Source of the DNA: a bacterium endosymbiont of Escarpia laminata
GTDB lineage: Bacteria > Pseudomonadota > Gammaproteobacteria > Chromatiales > Chromatiaceae
Assembly: GCA_003660235.1 (NCBI GenBank)
Contig: QGON01000070.1
Location: 186,001 to 250,000 of the forward strand
Reading direction: 5' to 3'
Length of the DNA: 64,000 nt
The notes below the pieces were generated by a model that saw only the letters and a list, made by a program, of their open reading frames with translations, did not search any database and had not been told where the DNA came from. Of the stretch, positions 7,587 to 17,904 are shown in pieces. How positions within the stretch are numbered: the stretch's first letter is position 1; every line of letters starts with the position of its first letter. The translations under genes were made by a program, and so were the position numbers.

Positions 7587-9454
7587 AGCAATACCCAGGT
7601 CAAGGTTGCAACGACAGTGACCAGCAGATAGAGGGAGGGGTGCAGCGTGCCGTAAAGCCGCTGCATAAGACTCGCGGCGATTTCCAGCAGAGATCCCAAG
7701 GTCGACTCAAGCCAGACGAAACTCCCCCGGTACCAGGGTTTTATCAGGTGCATCAGACCGGCATAGAAATTGTCGCTGTAGTGGTAGCGGGTTTCGGCCG
7801 TCAGAAAGTGTCCACCCGCATAGTTGTCCAGTTGATGGACCTGCCGGGTGCGGCCGCCGGAGTAGAAGAGCAGCGCTCCAATACCGAAACCGGCAAACAA
7901 CACCCCCACCACCCAGAGCATGTCCAGGGAACCGCTTGCCAGCTCGACCCCGCCAAGTGTGTTCTCAACCACCGGCAAGCCGACAGCCGACTGCACCAGC
8001 GCGACCCAATCCAAAACCAGACCCGGTGCCACGCCGGTCGCGATGATCAGCAACATGAGAATAATCATCGGCGCCACCATACTCCAGGGCACCTCGCGCA
8101 CCTCAACATGTTCCACCCGCAACTGTCCCAGAAACGTGTTATGAATCAGCTTGTAGACCGACAGGATAGTGCCCAGGGTGCCGATCACCGCCCCCAGGAA
8201 GAGCAGAGGCTCGCCTTCAATCATCAATGAGCGATAGACGAACCACTTGGAGACAAAGCCATTCATCGGCGGCAGTCCGGCCAGCCCGATAATACCCACC
8301 AACATGGCAAAAAAGGAGATCGGCATGCGGGTAATCAATCCACCAAGCTTGTTCAGATCAGCAGTCCCCGTGCGAAACATCACGGCAAATACCGCGAAAA
8401 AGAGCACGGCCTGATTGGTCGCATAGTTGAAGACGTGCAGCAACCCGCCCGCACTGCCCAAGGCATCCCCCATCACCAATCCCAGCAGCATATAGCCGCC
8501 CTGGCCGATACCGTGCCAAGCGAGCAGGTAGCGGGCATCGTTCTGGCGCAGCGCAATATAGGTCGGCAGGATAATGGTCAGCACCGCAATCCAGGCCCAG
8601 AGGTCGCGCATATCCAGAAAGGTAAAGGGGATCGTCAACTCACTTAACCGCGCCAGACCGATCAACTGCACCAGCACCAGGATGAAGGCGTAGAGTCCCA
8701 TGCGGGCAGAGATGGCGCCGAAGAAGGCAGCGCCGGGTCCAGGGGTCTCGGCATACGCCGCCGCCTGCCATAGATGGAACGGCAGCAGTCCCATCTTGAC
8801 CGCAAAACCTGCGCCAAACAGCGCCACCAGCCACCAGACCTGTGGCTGCGACAATTGCGGTATCACATCGATGATCTGTCCGTACTGCAAGCCACCAGCA
8901 TGGGACCAGAGCAGAACGATTCCCGCCAGGATCGCCATTGCGCCACTCATGGCGTAGGTGATGTAGCGCATAGCTGCCTGAATCGCGCGGCCACCTGCCA
9001 CGGTCATCAGAAGAAAACTGGCCCAACTGACCAACTCCCAGCCGATGAACAGTGCCAGCAGATCACCGCTACCCAGCAGGATCAGCATGGAAAAGACATT
9101 CGCAGCCAAGGCAACATGCAGCAGCCAGAGATTGCCGCCTCGCCGGCGAAAGCGCTCTCCCCACTCGCCGCTGGCGTACCAACTGCTAAGAAGGCCCGCA
9201 CCCAGAGTGATGACTGCAAAAAACCAGGAGAGGGCGTCGAAACGCCAACTCATCTGCTGACCGAACAGTTCAACCTGTAACGAGAAAGTCACAATCGATC
9301 CATCGACGATCCGATCCGCCATCTTCGCCAAAAACAGCAACTGCCCACCGTAAAACACGGTGGCAACCTTGCCCGCATAACTGAAGCGTCCCAATAACAG
9401 CAGCAGCACCAGAGTCAGACCGGAGAAGAGCAGCAGTTCATCCAATGGCGTCAC
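7583..9454 (-). CDS. Second antiporter-like subunit (MrpA/NuoL/MbxH'-like)
   Basis: This 623-residue, multi-spanning protein is of the proton-antiporter (NuoL/MrpA/HyfB) family. Core segments include FIGWELVSWASFLLM (membrane Glu of TM5), GLLPFHLWQAAAYAETPGPGAAFF (Lys/His channel region with broken helix) and MPISFFAMLVGIIGLAGLPPMNGFVSKW. A GTG at 9454 with TGAGGGG upstream is chosen; it begins 10 bases after the preceding stop. Upstream codons only extend back over the MnhD-like gene. A second antiporter subunit beside MnhD is a feature of MBX/MBS, which has H and H', and not of Mbh. Confidence 0.85.
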   Translation of the reverse strand: MTPLDELLLFSGLTLVLLLLLGRFSYAGKVATVFYGGQLLFLAKMADRIVDGSIVTFSLQVELFGQQMSWRFDALSWFFAVITLGAGLLSSWYASGEWGERFRRRGGNLWLLHVALAANVFSMLILLGSGDLLALFIGWELVSWASFLLMTVAGGRAIQAAMRYITYAMSGAMAILAGIVLLWSHAGGLQYGQIIDVIPQLSQPQVWWLVALFGAGFAVKMGLLPFHLWQAAAYAETPGPGAAFFGAISARMGLYAFILVLVQLIGLARLSELTIPFTFLDMRDLWAWIAVLTIILPTYIALRQNDARYLLAWHGIGQGGYMLLGLVMGDALGSAGGLLHVFNYATNQAVLFFAVFAVMFRTGTADLNKLGGLITRMPISFFAMLVGIIGLAGLPPMNGFVSKWFVYRSLMIEGEPLLFLGAVIGTLGTILSVYKLIHNTFLGQLRVEHVEVREVPWSMVAPMIILMLLIIATGVAPGLVLDWVALVQSAVGLPVVENTLGGVELASGSLDMLWVVGVLFAGFGIGALLFYSGGRTRQVHQLDNYAGGHFLTAETRYHYSDNFYAGLMHLIKPWYRGSFVWLESTLGSLLEIAASLMQRLYGTLHPSLYLLVTVVATLTWVLL

Positions 9455-9464
9455 AGCAAACCCC

Positions 9465-10925
9465 TCAGTGGATGGCCGAAACAGAAAAGACAGTGTCGAA
9501 ATAGAGCACCGGATCAGCCGCCTGTATCGCCACCCCTTCAAGCCAGGTTCCAAGCGGCCCCATAAACAGCATGCCCGCAATCAGCAATGCGGAGAGCAGA
9601 AAAGTCGTACCGAGATTCAACCAGCTGTGATCGGTGGTGACCGCCACACTACTATCCCCGGCCGGTTGGAACAGGTTCATCACCACCCGGAACAAATAGT
9701 TGGCCTCGATCACAATCGACAGCAACACCACTCCAAGGGCAACCTGGTAGACCACGGACTGCTGCGCCGCAAGACCCGTAAAGAGGAGAAACTTCGCCCA
9801 GAAGCCGGGGAGCGGCGGCATACCCACCAGAGAGAGTGCCAGCAACACAAACAGTCCGCCGGCAACGGGAGAGGCGAGTCCGGCTCCCCGCAAACCCGCC
9901 AGCGAGCCCCGCCAACGCTCAGCCAGCAGGAACAGCGCGGGTTTGACCAGCAGGTGGTGCAGCGAGAGCGCCAGACCGGCAAACAGACCGGTTTCACCGG
10001 GAATGGAGAAGGCAATGAAGATGACCCCCAACTGTCCGATGGAGGAGAACGCCAGCATGCGATTCATATCCTTCGCCCGCCAGGCAGCCAGTTCGCCACT
10101 TATCGCCCCCAACAGTCCCAGTATCAGCATCAGTTGCAGCGCTGATTCCTGTTGAAACAGCAGCACCAGCAGGCGCACGATCACCAACACTGCCAGCTTG
10201 GAGACCAGTCCTGCCAATAATCCTGACACCCGGCTCGAAGCGGCGGCGTAGACCTCCGGCACCCAACTGTTGACCGGAAAAAGTTCACCCTTCACCCCAA
10301 TACCCAGCAGAATCAAGGCAAAGGCAGACATCCCCAGGGGAGTATTCAGGGTCTCCGGAGCCAACTGGGAGAGTTGCGCCAGATTCAGGGTGCCAGTCTG
10401 AAGATAGACAATTGCGATGCCGCAAAGCACCAGTACGCTGCCCAGGCCACTGAGGATCAGGTAGCGCAGACTGGCGGCAAATGCTGCACCACTGCGGGTG
10501 GCCGCCGCCAGACCAAAGGAGGCAACCGAGATCAGTTCATAGAAGACATAGATATTGAACAGGTCGCCGGAGAGCGCCAGACCGCAGGCGGATGCTGCGA
10601 GCAGCAGCGTCAAGGCGTATTGGCGCGGTTCCGTTTCATTCCGCCAGGGCCACAACAGCAGGCTCGTCACCAGCGTCAGAAAAGTGAACAACAGGCTCAG
10701 CCGGTCCACATAGAAATTGATCCCCAACGGGGGTTGAAAACCACCCAGCGCGATGGAGAAAGGCTTACCCTCCATTCCCAGCCAAACCTGCAGTGTCAGC
10801 AGGATGGTATAGGCAAGGGTGAGCGGCCCCAGCAACCGCCCCAGCAACGGAGAGACCCGCGACAAAACCGGCACAACGAATGCTGCAAGCAGGGGCAACA
10901 CCACGGTCAGCGCAATCGTGTTCAT
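9465..10925 (-). CDS. mnhD: MnhD/MrpD/NuoN-like antiporter subunit (MbxH-like)
   Basis: This 486-residue protein has about 14 membrane segments and is of the MrpD/NuoN family. It holds FNIYVFYELISVASFGLAAA (TM5 Glu), GIGVKGELFPVNSWVPEVYA (TM7 Lys and loop) and MNRMLAFSSIGQLGVIFIAF. Such subunits carry one ion-translocation half-channel pair. It follows the NuoK/MnhC-like gene with a 4-bp overlap and precedes the second antiporter gene by 10 bp. Whether Na+ or H+ is pumped cannot be told from sequence by eye. Confidence 0.88.
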   Translation of the reverse strand: MNTIALTVVLPLLAAFVVPVLSRVSPLLGRLLGPLTLAYTILLTLQVWLGMEGKPFSIALGGFQPPLGINFYVDRLSLLFTFLTLVTSLLLWPWRNETEPRQYALTLLLAASACGLALSGDLFNIYVFYELISVASFGLAAATRSGAAFAASLRYLILSGLGSVLVLCGIAIVYLQTGTLNLAQLSQLAPETLNTPLGMSAFALILLGIGVKGELFPVNSWVPEVYAAASSRVSGLLAGLVSKLAVLVIVRLLVLLFQQESALQLMLILGLLGAISGELAAWRAKDMNRMLAFSSIGQLGVIFIAFSIPGETGLFAGLALSLHHLLVKPALFLLAERWRGSLAGLRGAGLASPVAGGLFVLLALSLVGMPPLPGFWAKFLLFTGLAAQQSVVYQVALGVVLLSIVIEANYLFRVVMNLFQPAGDSSVAVTTDHSWLNLGTTFLLSALLIAGMLFMGPLGTWLEGVAIQAADPVLYFDTVFSVSAIH

Positions 10926-11377
10926 CTGCCGTCGCCCTCAGCCGCAGGCAGAGGCCGCCCGCCCACCGGCTCTTCCAGACTCTGCGGCAGCGGCGTTCCC
11001 GCCTCTCCTGCCAGATCGGCACTCATGCGCCGTTGCAGCTCCCTGATATCCAGGGTTTTATAGGCCCCATAGGCGCGTAGCGTCAGACTCAATGCCAGTG
11101 CCTGCACGCCGACACCGATCACGATCGAGGTAAGCACCATCGCCTGGGGCACAGGATCAACCATGGTTTGCGCAGCACCACCGCCGGTAATAATCGGCGC
11201 GATGGCCTCCCAACGAAAACCGGAGAGCACCAGCAGAAGATTGGCGCCCGCCTCGGCAATCACCAACGCCAGGATGATACGAAACAGATGGTGCGACAGC
11301 ACGATGCCGGCAATCCCGATCACCACCAGACCGATGGCCCCGGCATACAGCACCGTTCCTATCTCGATCGGCATCAT
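10922..11377 (-). CDS. mnhC: MnhC/NuoK-like subunit (MbxG-like)
   Basis: This 151-residue protein begins with three membrane helices typical of the MrpC/NuoK family: GTVLYAGAIGLVVIGIAGIV, HLFRIILALVIAEAGANLLL with the conserved membrane Glu, and a third helix VLTSIVIGVGVQALALSLTL. The hydrophilic tail (after ~residue 115) is longer than in NuoK and is Pro/Glu-rich. It overlaps both neighbours by 4 bp, so stoichiometric translation is likely. Confidence 0.88.
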   Translation of the reverse strand: MMPIEIGTVLYAGAIGLVVIGIAGIVLSHHLFRIILALVIAEAGANLLLVLSGFRWEAIAPIITGGGAAQTMVDPVPQAMVLTSIVIGVGVQALALSLTLRAYGAYKTLDIRELQRRMSADLAGEAGTPLPQSLEEPVGGRPLPAAEGDGR

Positions 11378-12063
11378 GGCTCATCGACCTCCACATCGGC
11401 GAGACGGGCCATCAATCCGGCCAGTTCCGCCCCCACCTTGAGACCCACCGCCAGATAGAGCAGCGGCAGGGTTCCGGCAGAGACCAGCTCGCCCAATACG
11501 CCGTTATCCAGCAGCGGCTGGAGAAACTCGCCACCCTGCAGCAGGGCTGCCAACCCCGTCAGTATGAAGACCACTCCGGCCCCACCCTCCACAATGCTGA
11601 GTCCGACATGATTGGCCGGGGTCTCAGGACGCGCCAGCAACGGCAGAAAAAATGCCGCCGCGAGTATTACGCCTCCCTGAAAACCACCGCCGGGGGTAAG
11701 ATGACCGTGCAGGATGATATAGAAACCCACCACCAGCATCAGGGGGAAGAGCAACGCGACACCACTACGCAGGATGAAGCCGCCAGGGGGATCACGGCGT
11801 GCATCGGTCCGGCGCCTGCCCAGCACCAGACCTGCCGCAGCCGAGGCGGCAAACAGAATCGAGATCTCCCCCAGGGTATCGATGCCGCGATAGCCGAGCA
11901 CCACCGCAGTCACGATGTTGGCCGCGCCCACCCGGTCCGGCGCATCCGTCAGGATACCCTGCCCAACGACCATGGGTGCCTGGGCAAAATCAAACTGATT
12001 GAAGATGACCAGCAGCAGAAAGGCCAGTCCGCCAACAAAGACCAAGGCTGCCAGATTACGCAT
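11374..12063 (-). CDS. mnhB: Composite MbhE + MnhB subunit (MbxF-like)
   Basis: This 229-residue protein has two recognisable parts. Residues 1-85 resemble the last two helices of MrpA, equivalent to MbhE, with the marker NIVTAVVLGYRGIDTLGEIS. The rest is an MnhB domain with the marker ILHGHLTPGGGFQGGVILAAAFF. In Bacillus Mrp these belong to MrpA and MrpB, while in archaeal Mbh they are separate E and F. It overlaps the DUF4040 gene by 8 bp. It is part of the Mrp-type sodium/proton translocating module. Confidence 0.85.
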   Translation of the reverse strand: MRNLAALVFVGGLAFLLLVIFNQFDFAQAPMVVGQGILTDAPDRVGAANIVTAVVLGYRGIDTLGEISILFAASAAAGLVLGRRRTDARRDPPGGFILRSGVALLFPLMLVVGFYIILHGHLTPGGGFQGGVILAAAFFLPLLARPETPANHVGLSIVEGGAGVVFILTGLAALLQGGEFLQPLLDNGVLGELVSAGTLPLLYLAVGLKVGAELAGLMARLADVEVDEP

Positions 12064-12304
12064 CTTTCACCCGCCCCAGCCCAAGGCGACGCAGAGCCAG
12101 TGCCAGGATCACACTACTGAGACCAGCACCAACTGCAGCCTCCGTCATCGCCACATCCGGCGCCCGCAACAATACGAACAGCACCGAGAGCAGCAGCGAG
12201 ACCAGGGATGCAGCAGCCACCGCCGCAATATGATTACGCACCAGCAGCACAGTCACCGCTGCGACCAGCATCATGATGACAATCAATGCAGCTACCCAGA
12301 TCAT
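12056..12304 (-). CDS. DUF4040/MbhD-like small membrane subunit
   Basis: This 82-residue protein has three hydrophobic helices. The segment LRAPDVAMTEAAVGAGLSS matches the DUF4040 region of MrpA C-termini and stand-alone MbhD. In Mrp complexes this piece contributes to the ion path between MrpA and MrpB. The small basic tail ends LGLGRVKDA. It overlaps MnhG by 4 bp and the MnhB-like gene by 8 bp. Confidence 0.85.
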   Translation of the reverse strand: MIWVAALIVIMMLVAAVTVLLVRNHIAAVAAASLVSLLLSVLFVLLRAPDVAMTEAAVGAGLSSVILALALRRLGLGRVKDA

Positions 12305-12636
12305 GCCGACTTATCCTCTTGAGGGGCTTTCAAGGCCAGAGGATCCGAAGAGGCTCGCTGCCAGGGCTGAATCCCTGCCAGGTGGATGGCACGGGCAATT
12401 GAGGATGAACCCACTGGATTGGTGAAAAGGATAAAACCGGCAATGACCAGCAACTTGGCCCACCATTCAGGGTAGAGCAATCCTATGCCCAGAATGAATG
12501 ATAGCGCGCCCAGTGTAACCGCCTTGGTACCTGCCTGGATGCGGTTATAGGTATCCGGCATGCGCAGCAATCCCAAAGCACCCAACAAGGCAAACGCCGC
12601 ACCAATCAGGAGGAACAGATCCGCCAGCAATCTCAT
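12301..12636 (-). CDS. mnhG: MnhG/MrpG subunit
   Basis: This 111-residue protein has three predicted membrane helices. It matches the MnhG family through GAAFALLGALGLLRMPDTYNR and the following IQAGTKAVTLGALSFILG, where RMPDxxxRxxAxTKA.TLG is the family signature. It is a structural subunit of Mrp antiporters and MBX/Mbh-type complexes. It overlaps MnhF upstream and DUF4040 downstream by 4 bp each. Confidence 0.92.
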   Translation of the reverse strand: MRLLADLFLLIGAAFALLGALGLLRMPDTYNRIQAGTKAVTLGALSFILGIGLLYPEWWAKLLVIAGFILFTNPVGSSSIARAIHLAGIQPWQRASSDPLALKAPQEDKSA

Positions 12637-12899
12637 TGACGGCCTCCCTCTATTGTTCTTGCCAGCGCAACCACACCAACGAAGGCGAGAATGCCGTAGA
12701 TCAGCGCCACATCGAGATAGAGGGCACTGCCGAACCAGGCTGCAATACCAGTCAGTCCGGCAGTGATGATTACGGAAATCGTATCGACACTGACAATGCG
12801 GTCGGGCGCAGTGGGGCCGAGAATCAGTCGCAGCAGACCCAGCAGGACGGCAACACCAAGCATTGCCACGACGATCAACTCCAGTGGATTGAGTGTCAT
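12633..12899 (-). CDS. mnhF: MnhF/MrpF subunit
   Basis: This 88-residue, three-helix protein matches the MnhF family: LLRLILGPTAPDRIVSVDTI (GP...DR.va.d) followed by two further helices including LYLDVALIYGILAFVGVVAL. It is a small Mrp membrane subunit. It overlaps MnhE and MnhG by 4 bp each. Confidence 0.92.
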   Translation of the reverse strand: MTLNPLELIVVAMLGVAVLLGLLRLILGPTAPDRIVSVDTISVIITAGLTGIAAWFGSALYLDVALIYGILAFVGVVALARTIEGGRQ

Positions 12900-13420
12900 C
12901 TCAGAAAACCACCCAGATGGCGTTCAAATCCTGCCGCAATCTCTCGTGTCGCCGCCTCGAGATCGACACCGGGGGAAGCATCCACCCAATGGACCAGGAT
13001 ATGATTGTCTTTAACATCGACAGAGAGTGTACCGGGTGTCAGGGTGATACTGTTGGCCAGCATCAGGCGGCCCAGGGTTGAGCGCAGTCCGGTCTCCACC
13101 TCCACCATCCTGGGATTGATCGGCAGGGAGGGGGAGAGGATTCGGCGCGCCATGTCCAGGTTGGCACGTATCAACGCAACAAAAAAATATCCGAGATAGC
13201 GCAGCAGATGAAACGGCGCATCGATGCGCAGTTTCACCCCGCCGAAGATCAGCAGATGGGGCGCAGACACCAGCGTCACGACAAGAGAGACCAAGCCGCC
13301 TAATATCAGCTCCTGTGGCGAAGGTTCACCCACCAGCAACAGCCAGAGCAGATAGACCGTGGCGAATATGAACAGATAGTGTGGCAGAGTGAGAGGGGGT
13401 TCCCTGGAAATGTTATCCAT
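12896..13420 (-). CDS. mnhE: MnhE/MrpE subunit, first gene of the operon
   Basis: This 174-residue protein matches the MnhE family: two N-terminal helices, then the soluble segment with PRMVEVETGLRSTLGRLMLANSITLTPGTLSVDV (quoted in part; ANSITLTPGT is the signature) and VHWVDASPG. It is the 5' gene of the 13-gene complex operon. The ATG at 13420 has only a weak ribosome site (AAAGA). The 200+ bp upstream to the groEL terminator must hold the operon promoter, but no clear -35/-10 pair was identified. Confidence 0.9.
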   Translation of the reverse strand: MDNISREPPLTLPHYLFIFATVYLLWLLLVGEPSPQELILGGLVSLVVTLVSAPHLLIFGGVKLRIDAPFHLLRYLGYFFVALIRANLDMARRILSPSLPINPRMVEVETGLRSTLGRLMLANSITLTPGTLSVDVKDNHILVHWVDASPGVDLEAATREIAAGFERHLGGFLR

Positions 13421-13637
13421 TATTTATCTTTTTGTAACCAAGCCACCGACCGCATACAAGAAACATAATAGCAGGTATAGATGACCACACGATGACACAG
13501 ATCAGCCGCAACACCTGAAACCTGCCCCACCAGTTGCTCGATTTTATCGGCGAACTGATTGCATGCCCGCGCCATCCGCAAGTAACTGCTCAATGCTTAA
13601 ATAGCAACCTCCAGGAAAAATAGTTTAGTTCGTGCAT

Positions 13638-13671
13638 AAAAAAGCCCCGCGCCTTACGACGTGGGGCTTTT
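13638..13671 (-). terminator. Intrinsic terminator of groESL
   Basis: On the minus strand the sequence forms the stem AAGCCCCACG / CGCGGGGCTT with one G-T type mismatch and an 8-base loop, followed by a run of six T. It lies about 35 bp after the groEL stop codon. Confidence 0.85.
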
Positions 13672-13706
13672 CTGGCTCAGTTGAGCAGATGGATAGGGGG
13701 GGGAGC

Positions 13707-15374
<1,668 letters not shown>

Positions 15375-15426
15375 CTAAAAGTAGATAGATTTCTATGTAG
15401 CGATCGGTTCCGGCAACGGGTGCGGA

Positions 15427-15717
15427 TTAATCCTCGATCACGCCCATGATGTCTTCTTCGCGCATGACGAGAATCTCGTCACCACCAATCTTGACTTCCG
15501 TGCCGGAGTACTTGCCGAACAGCACCTTGTCACCCACCTTGACTTCCAGGGGATGTACCTTGCCTTTATTGTCGACCTTGCCTTTGCCGACTGCCAGCAC
15601 CTCACCCTGCATGGGCTTCTCGGCGGCTGAGTCGGGGAGCACGATGCCACCGGGGCTGGTGAGTTCTTCTTCCATGCGACGGACGATCAGACGATCGTGC
15701 AGCGGACGAATATTCAT
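15427..15717 (-). CDS. groES: Co-chaperonin GroES
   Basis: This 96-residue protein matches GroES along its whole length: [19 protein letters not shown], the mobile loop [20 protein letters not shown] and the end EDIMGVIED. It is the heptameric lid of the GroEL chamber. An AGGAGA ribosome site lies ten bases before the ATG. The CIRCE operator and a sigma-70-like promoter lie 65-120 bp upstream. Confidence 0.99.
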   Translation of the reverse strand: MNIRPLHDRLIVRRMEEELTSPGGIVLPDSAAEKPMQGEVLAVGKGKVDNKGKVHPLEVKVGDKVLFGKYSGTEVKIGGDEILVMREEDIMGVIED

Positions 15718-15782
15718 CTACTGAATTCTCCTGAATTGGGATACAAAACGATTAATCTTCATATTTTTCGGGATGCGCGCTA

Positions 15783-15809
15783 TTAGCACTCACCCGAACT
15801 GAGTGCTAA
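15783..15809 (-). promoter_or_regulatory. CIRCE operator (HrcA site) of groESL
   Basis: TTAGCACTC - 9 bases - GAGTGCTAA is a perfect match to the CIRCE consensus inverted repeat bound by the heat-shock repressor HrcA. It overlaps the downstream edge of the -10 box, so bound HrcA would block initiation. hrcA itself is not in the window. Confidence 0.97.
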
Positions 15810-15836
15810 TAATAGGGACAAAAAACAGAGAGTCAA
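15809..15836 (-). promoter_or_regulatory. Sigma-70-like promoter of groESL
   Basis: On the minus strand TTGACT (15836-15831) is followed after 16 bases by TATTAT (15814-15809), close to the sigma-70 consensus. The -10 box shares a base with the CIRCE operator. No convincing sigma-32 promoter was found, so heat induction here probably relies on HrcA release. Confidence 0.75.
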
Positions 15837-16101
15837 GGGGAGGAGCAGGTACCTGACAGGCGCAAGGGAGGAACAATCCGTCCTGTATAACCCTCCAAAA
15901 TGGCAATTGAACGCATAGGCACAAGAAGATCACAGAGAATCTCTTTTTGTTTCAAATTAAGAAAGGTTTGCGTCCTTGGCAGTTCTCAGCGCTCTTTAAT
16001 TGTGTCTAAAATAGGACATAAATGCGGCAAAATATTCTGTCGCGTGATTCCTCCGGGAGAAAAATCCATGCCGGAATCCCCACATAGAATTGGGTAGCAA
16101 C

Positions 16102-17439
16102 GTGTCAAAAAGAGAGAAAAAACCTTTTCGCTGGGGCAGGTATCTGTTGCTTGCCACCCTCATCCTGCCGCTGGCAGTGCTTTTCTTCGCCTATCGCGCC
16201 AGCGAGAACCAACCCCTGGTTATTGAGTCACATCCCCTGGATACGGATGCCGCCGTCAGGGTCAAGAAACTTGCCCAGGAGATAAAGCATAAGGTGCTGT
16301 CAGCCGACGAAATTGCCAGCATCACTATTACCCAAAAGGATATAAACGGACTGATCGCCCTGGCTACCCGTGGTATAAGCCGCCTGCGCGGTCACGTCAA
16401 CATCACCCCTTGGGAGGCCCAAGGCACCTTCTCACTTTTCATGCCGGAAAATCCGTTTGGGGATTATATCAATCTGCAGATAGGGGTTGCCCCATCGGAA
16501 TATGGCCTGCGCCTCTCGCAGATCAGCATCGGCAATCTGGAGATTCCAGGCGGGGTCGCCATGGGATTCGCTGAAGGCATGCTCAACCAGTTTCTGGGTG
16601 AGGCCCAGGGCAGCCGCTTTATCGAGGCAGTGCAGAGCGTGAAGACAGAAGGGGAGAAGGTCTCCGTCACTTTCAAACCCATTCCCGACATCAAGGCTCG
16701 CCTGAAAACCGCCGTGCATCGGATAGCGGAGGTACGGGATAACCTGAAGTTATTGGGCGATCCCAAGCGGGTAAGGGCCTACTACAGCAGACTCTGTGAG
16801 CTGGACCGGCTCTACAGCCATGACCTCAAGATTTCCGCCATTCAGTACATTGCCCCCACCTTTGAACTGGTGCGTAAACGCACCCGACTCGGCTTGTCGG
16901 CACGCAAAGAGACCCGGGCAGCCTTGCTGGCGATTGGCATCTTTCTCGGCAGTAGCCGTTTCGAACCGCTGATCGGCGACATCCGCTCGGTCGCAAAAGA
17001 GGGCTGCCGCGATGAACCACCGAACGTGGTGTTGGGTGGGCGTCATGACATGGTACAGCACGTCTTTATTACCTCGACCATGAAACTGATCACCGACAGC
17101 GGCATGAGCTTTGCCCTGGGAGAGTTTAAGGAGATTCTCGATACCGGCAATCTCAGTGGCGGCCTCAGCTTTAGTGATCTGGCCGCCAATCAGGTGGGCA
17201 TCAAATTCACTGAGCAGCTCATCTCATCTGACAGCAGCGCCAGACATGCGCAGGCAGTACTCTCCAATGCCGTAAGCGAAGAGGTCTTCTTTCCTGAGAT
17301 AAAGGATCTGCCGGATGAGATCCCACGCAACCGCTTTGAAGCCGAGTATGGCAGTCTCGACGATCCCCGCTACCGCGCCATGCTGGAAAAAATCGAAGTC
17401 CGCATAGACAGTCTGCCGGTTTATTCGAAATCGGGTTGA
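16102..17439 (+). CDS. Conserved membrane-anchored protein of unknown function
   Basis: This ~445-residue protein is not assigned to a named family. It has a short basic N-terminus (SKREKKPFRWGRY), one membrane helix (LLLATLILPLAVLFFAYRA) and a large, presumably periplasmic domain. The first half has beta-rich stretches resembling lipid- or ligand-binding folds (YINLQIGVAPSEYGLRLSQI); the second half is helical with a repeated NVVLGGRHDMVQHVF-type segment. The GTG at 16102 is chosen over a TTG at 16090; neither has a strong ribosome site. It stands alone between the groESL promoter and the convergent fxsA gene. The second-half Gly/His/Asp cluster might be catalytic, but this is speculative. 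Confidence 0.7.
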   Translation: MSKREKKPFRWGRYLLLATLILPLAVLFFAYRASENQPLVIESHPLDTDAAVRVKKLAQEIKHKVLSADEIASITITQKDINGLIALATRGISRLRGHVNITPWEAQGTFSLFMPENPFGDYINLQIGVAPSEYGLRLSQISIGNLEIPGGVAMGFAEGMLNQFLGEAQGSRFIEAVQSVKTEGEKVSVTFKPIPDIKARLKTAVHRIAEVRDNLKLLGDPKRVRAYYSRLCELDRLYSHDLKISAIQYIAPTFELVRKRTRLGLSARKETRAALLAIGIFLGSSRFEPLIGDIRSVAKEGCRDEPPNVVLGGRHDMVQHVFITSTMKLITDSGMSFALGEFKEILDTGNLSGGLSFSDLAANQVGIKFTEQLISSDSSARHAQAVLSNAVSEEVFFPEIKDLPDEIPRNRFEAEYGSLDDPRYRAMLEKIEVRIDSLPVYSKSG

Positions 17440-17445
17440 AGCACC

Positions 17446-17904
17446 TTACTTTCCCGGCCCATCATCCTCCCGCCGGTATTCACCCTCGATGATCCGGTGT
17501 GCCTGCTCTCTATTTTCGGTTTCCGGACTGGAAACCGGGCGCATGATACCGGCCCCTTTCAGTCCTGCAGTGAGCAGCCAGCGCCTGAGTGGCGGCACCA
17601 GAAAGAGGAAACCCACGGCATCGGTGATGAAACCCGGCAGCAGCAGCAGAATCCCACACACCAGCAGCACCGCCCCCTCCATCATCTCCAGGGCCGGCAC
17701 CTCATTGTGGTTCATTGCCTGCTGCACCTTGCCTAAGGTCGAGAACCCCTGCGCACGCACCATCCAACCACCAAGCAGGGCGGTAAATACCGTCAGAAAA
17801 ATCGTGGAAAAGGCGCCGATCTGCGAACCCACCTGAATCAGAAAGTAGAGTTCAACCAGCGGAATACCAACAAACAGCAGGAGAAAAAGAATGAGAGGAT
17901 TCAT
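17446..17904 (-). CDS. fxsA: FxsA family membrane protein
   Basis: This 152-residue protein matches FxsA: PLVELYFLIQVGSQIGAFSTIFLTVFTALLGG (quoted parts PLVELYFLIQVG and TALLGGWMVRAQG) and PGFITDAVGFLFLVPPLRR. It has about three to four membrane helices and a charged cytoplasmic tail. E. coli FxsA relieves phage T7 F-exclusion when overproduced; its normal role is unclear. It overlaps the upstream small membrane gene by 4 bp and ends 6 bp from the convergent upstream gene. Confidence 0.93.
   Translation of the reverse strand: MNPLILFLLLFVGIPLVELYFLIQVGSQIGAFSTIFLTVFTALLGGWMVRAQGFSTLGKVQQAMNHNEVPALEMMEGAVLLVCGILLLLPGFITDAVGFLFLVPPLRRWLLTAGLKGAGIMRPVSSPETENREQAHRIIEGEYRREDDGPGK

Noticed and set aside
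4048-13420. Ordinary complex I (nuo) operon
   Set aside because: NuoA, E, F, G, J are absent, Mrp subunits are present, and the NuoB- and NuoD-like proteins have hydrogenase-type cysteine motifs.
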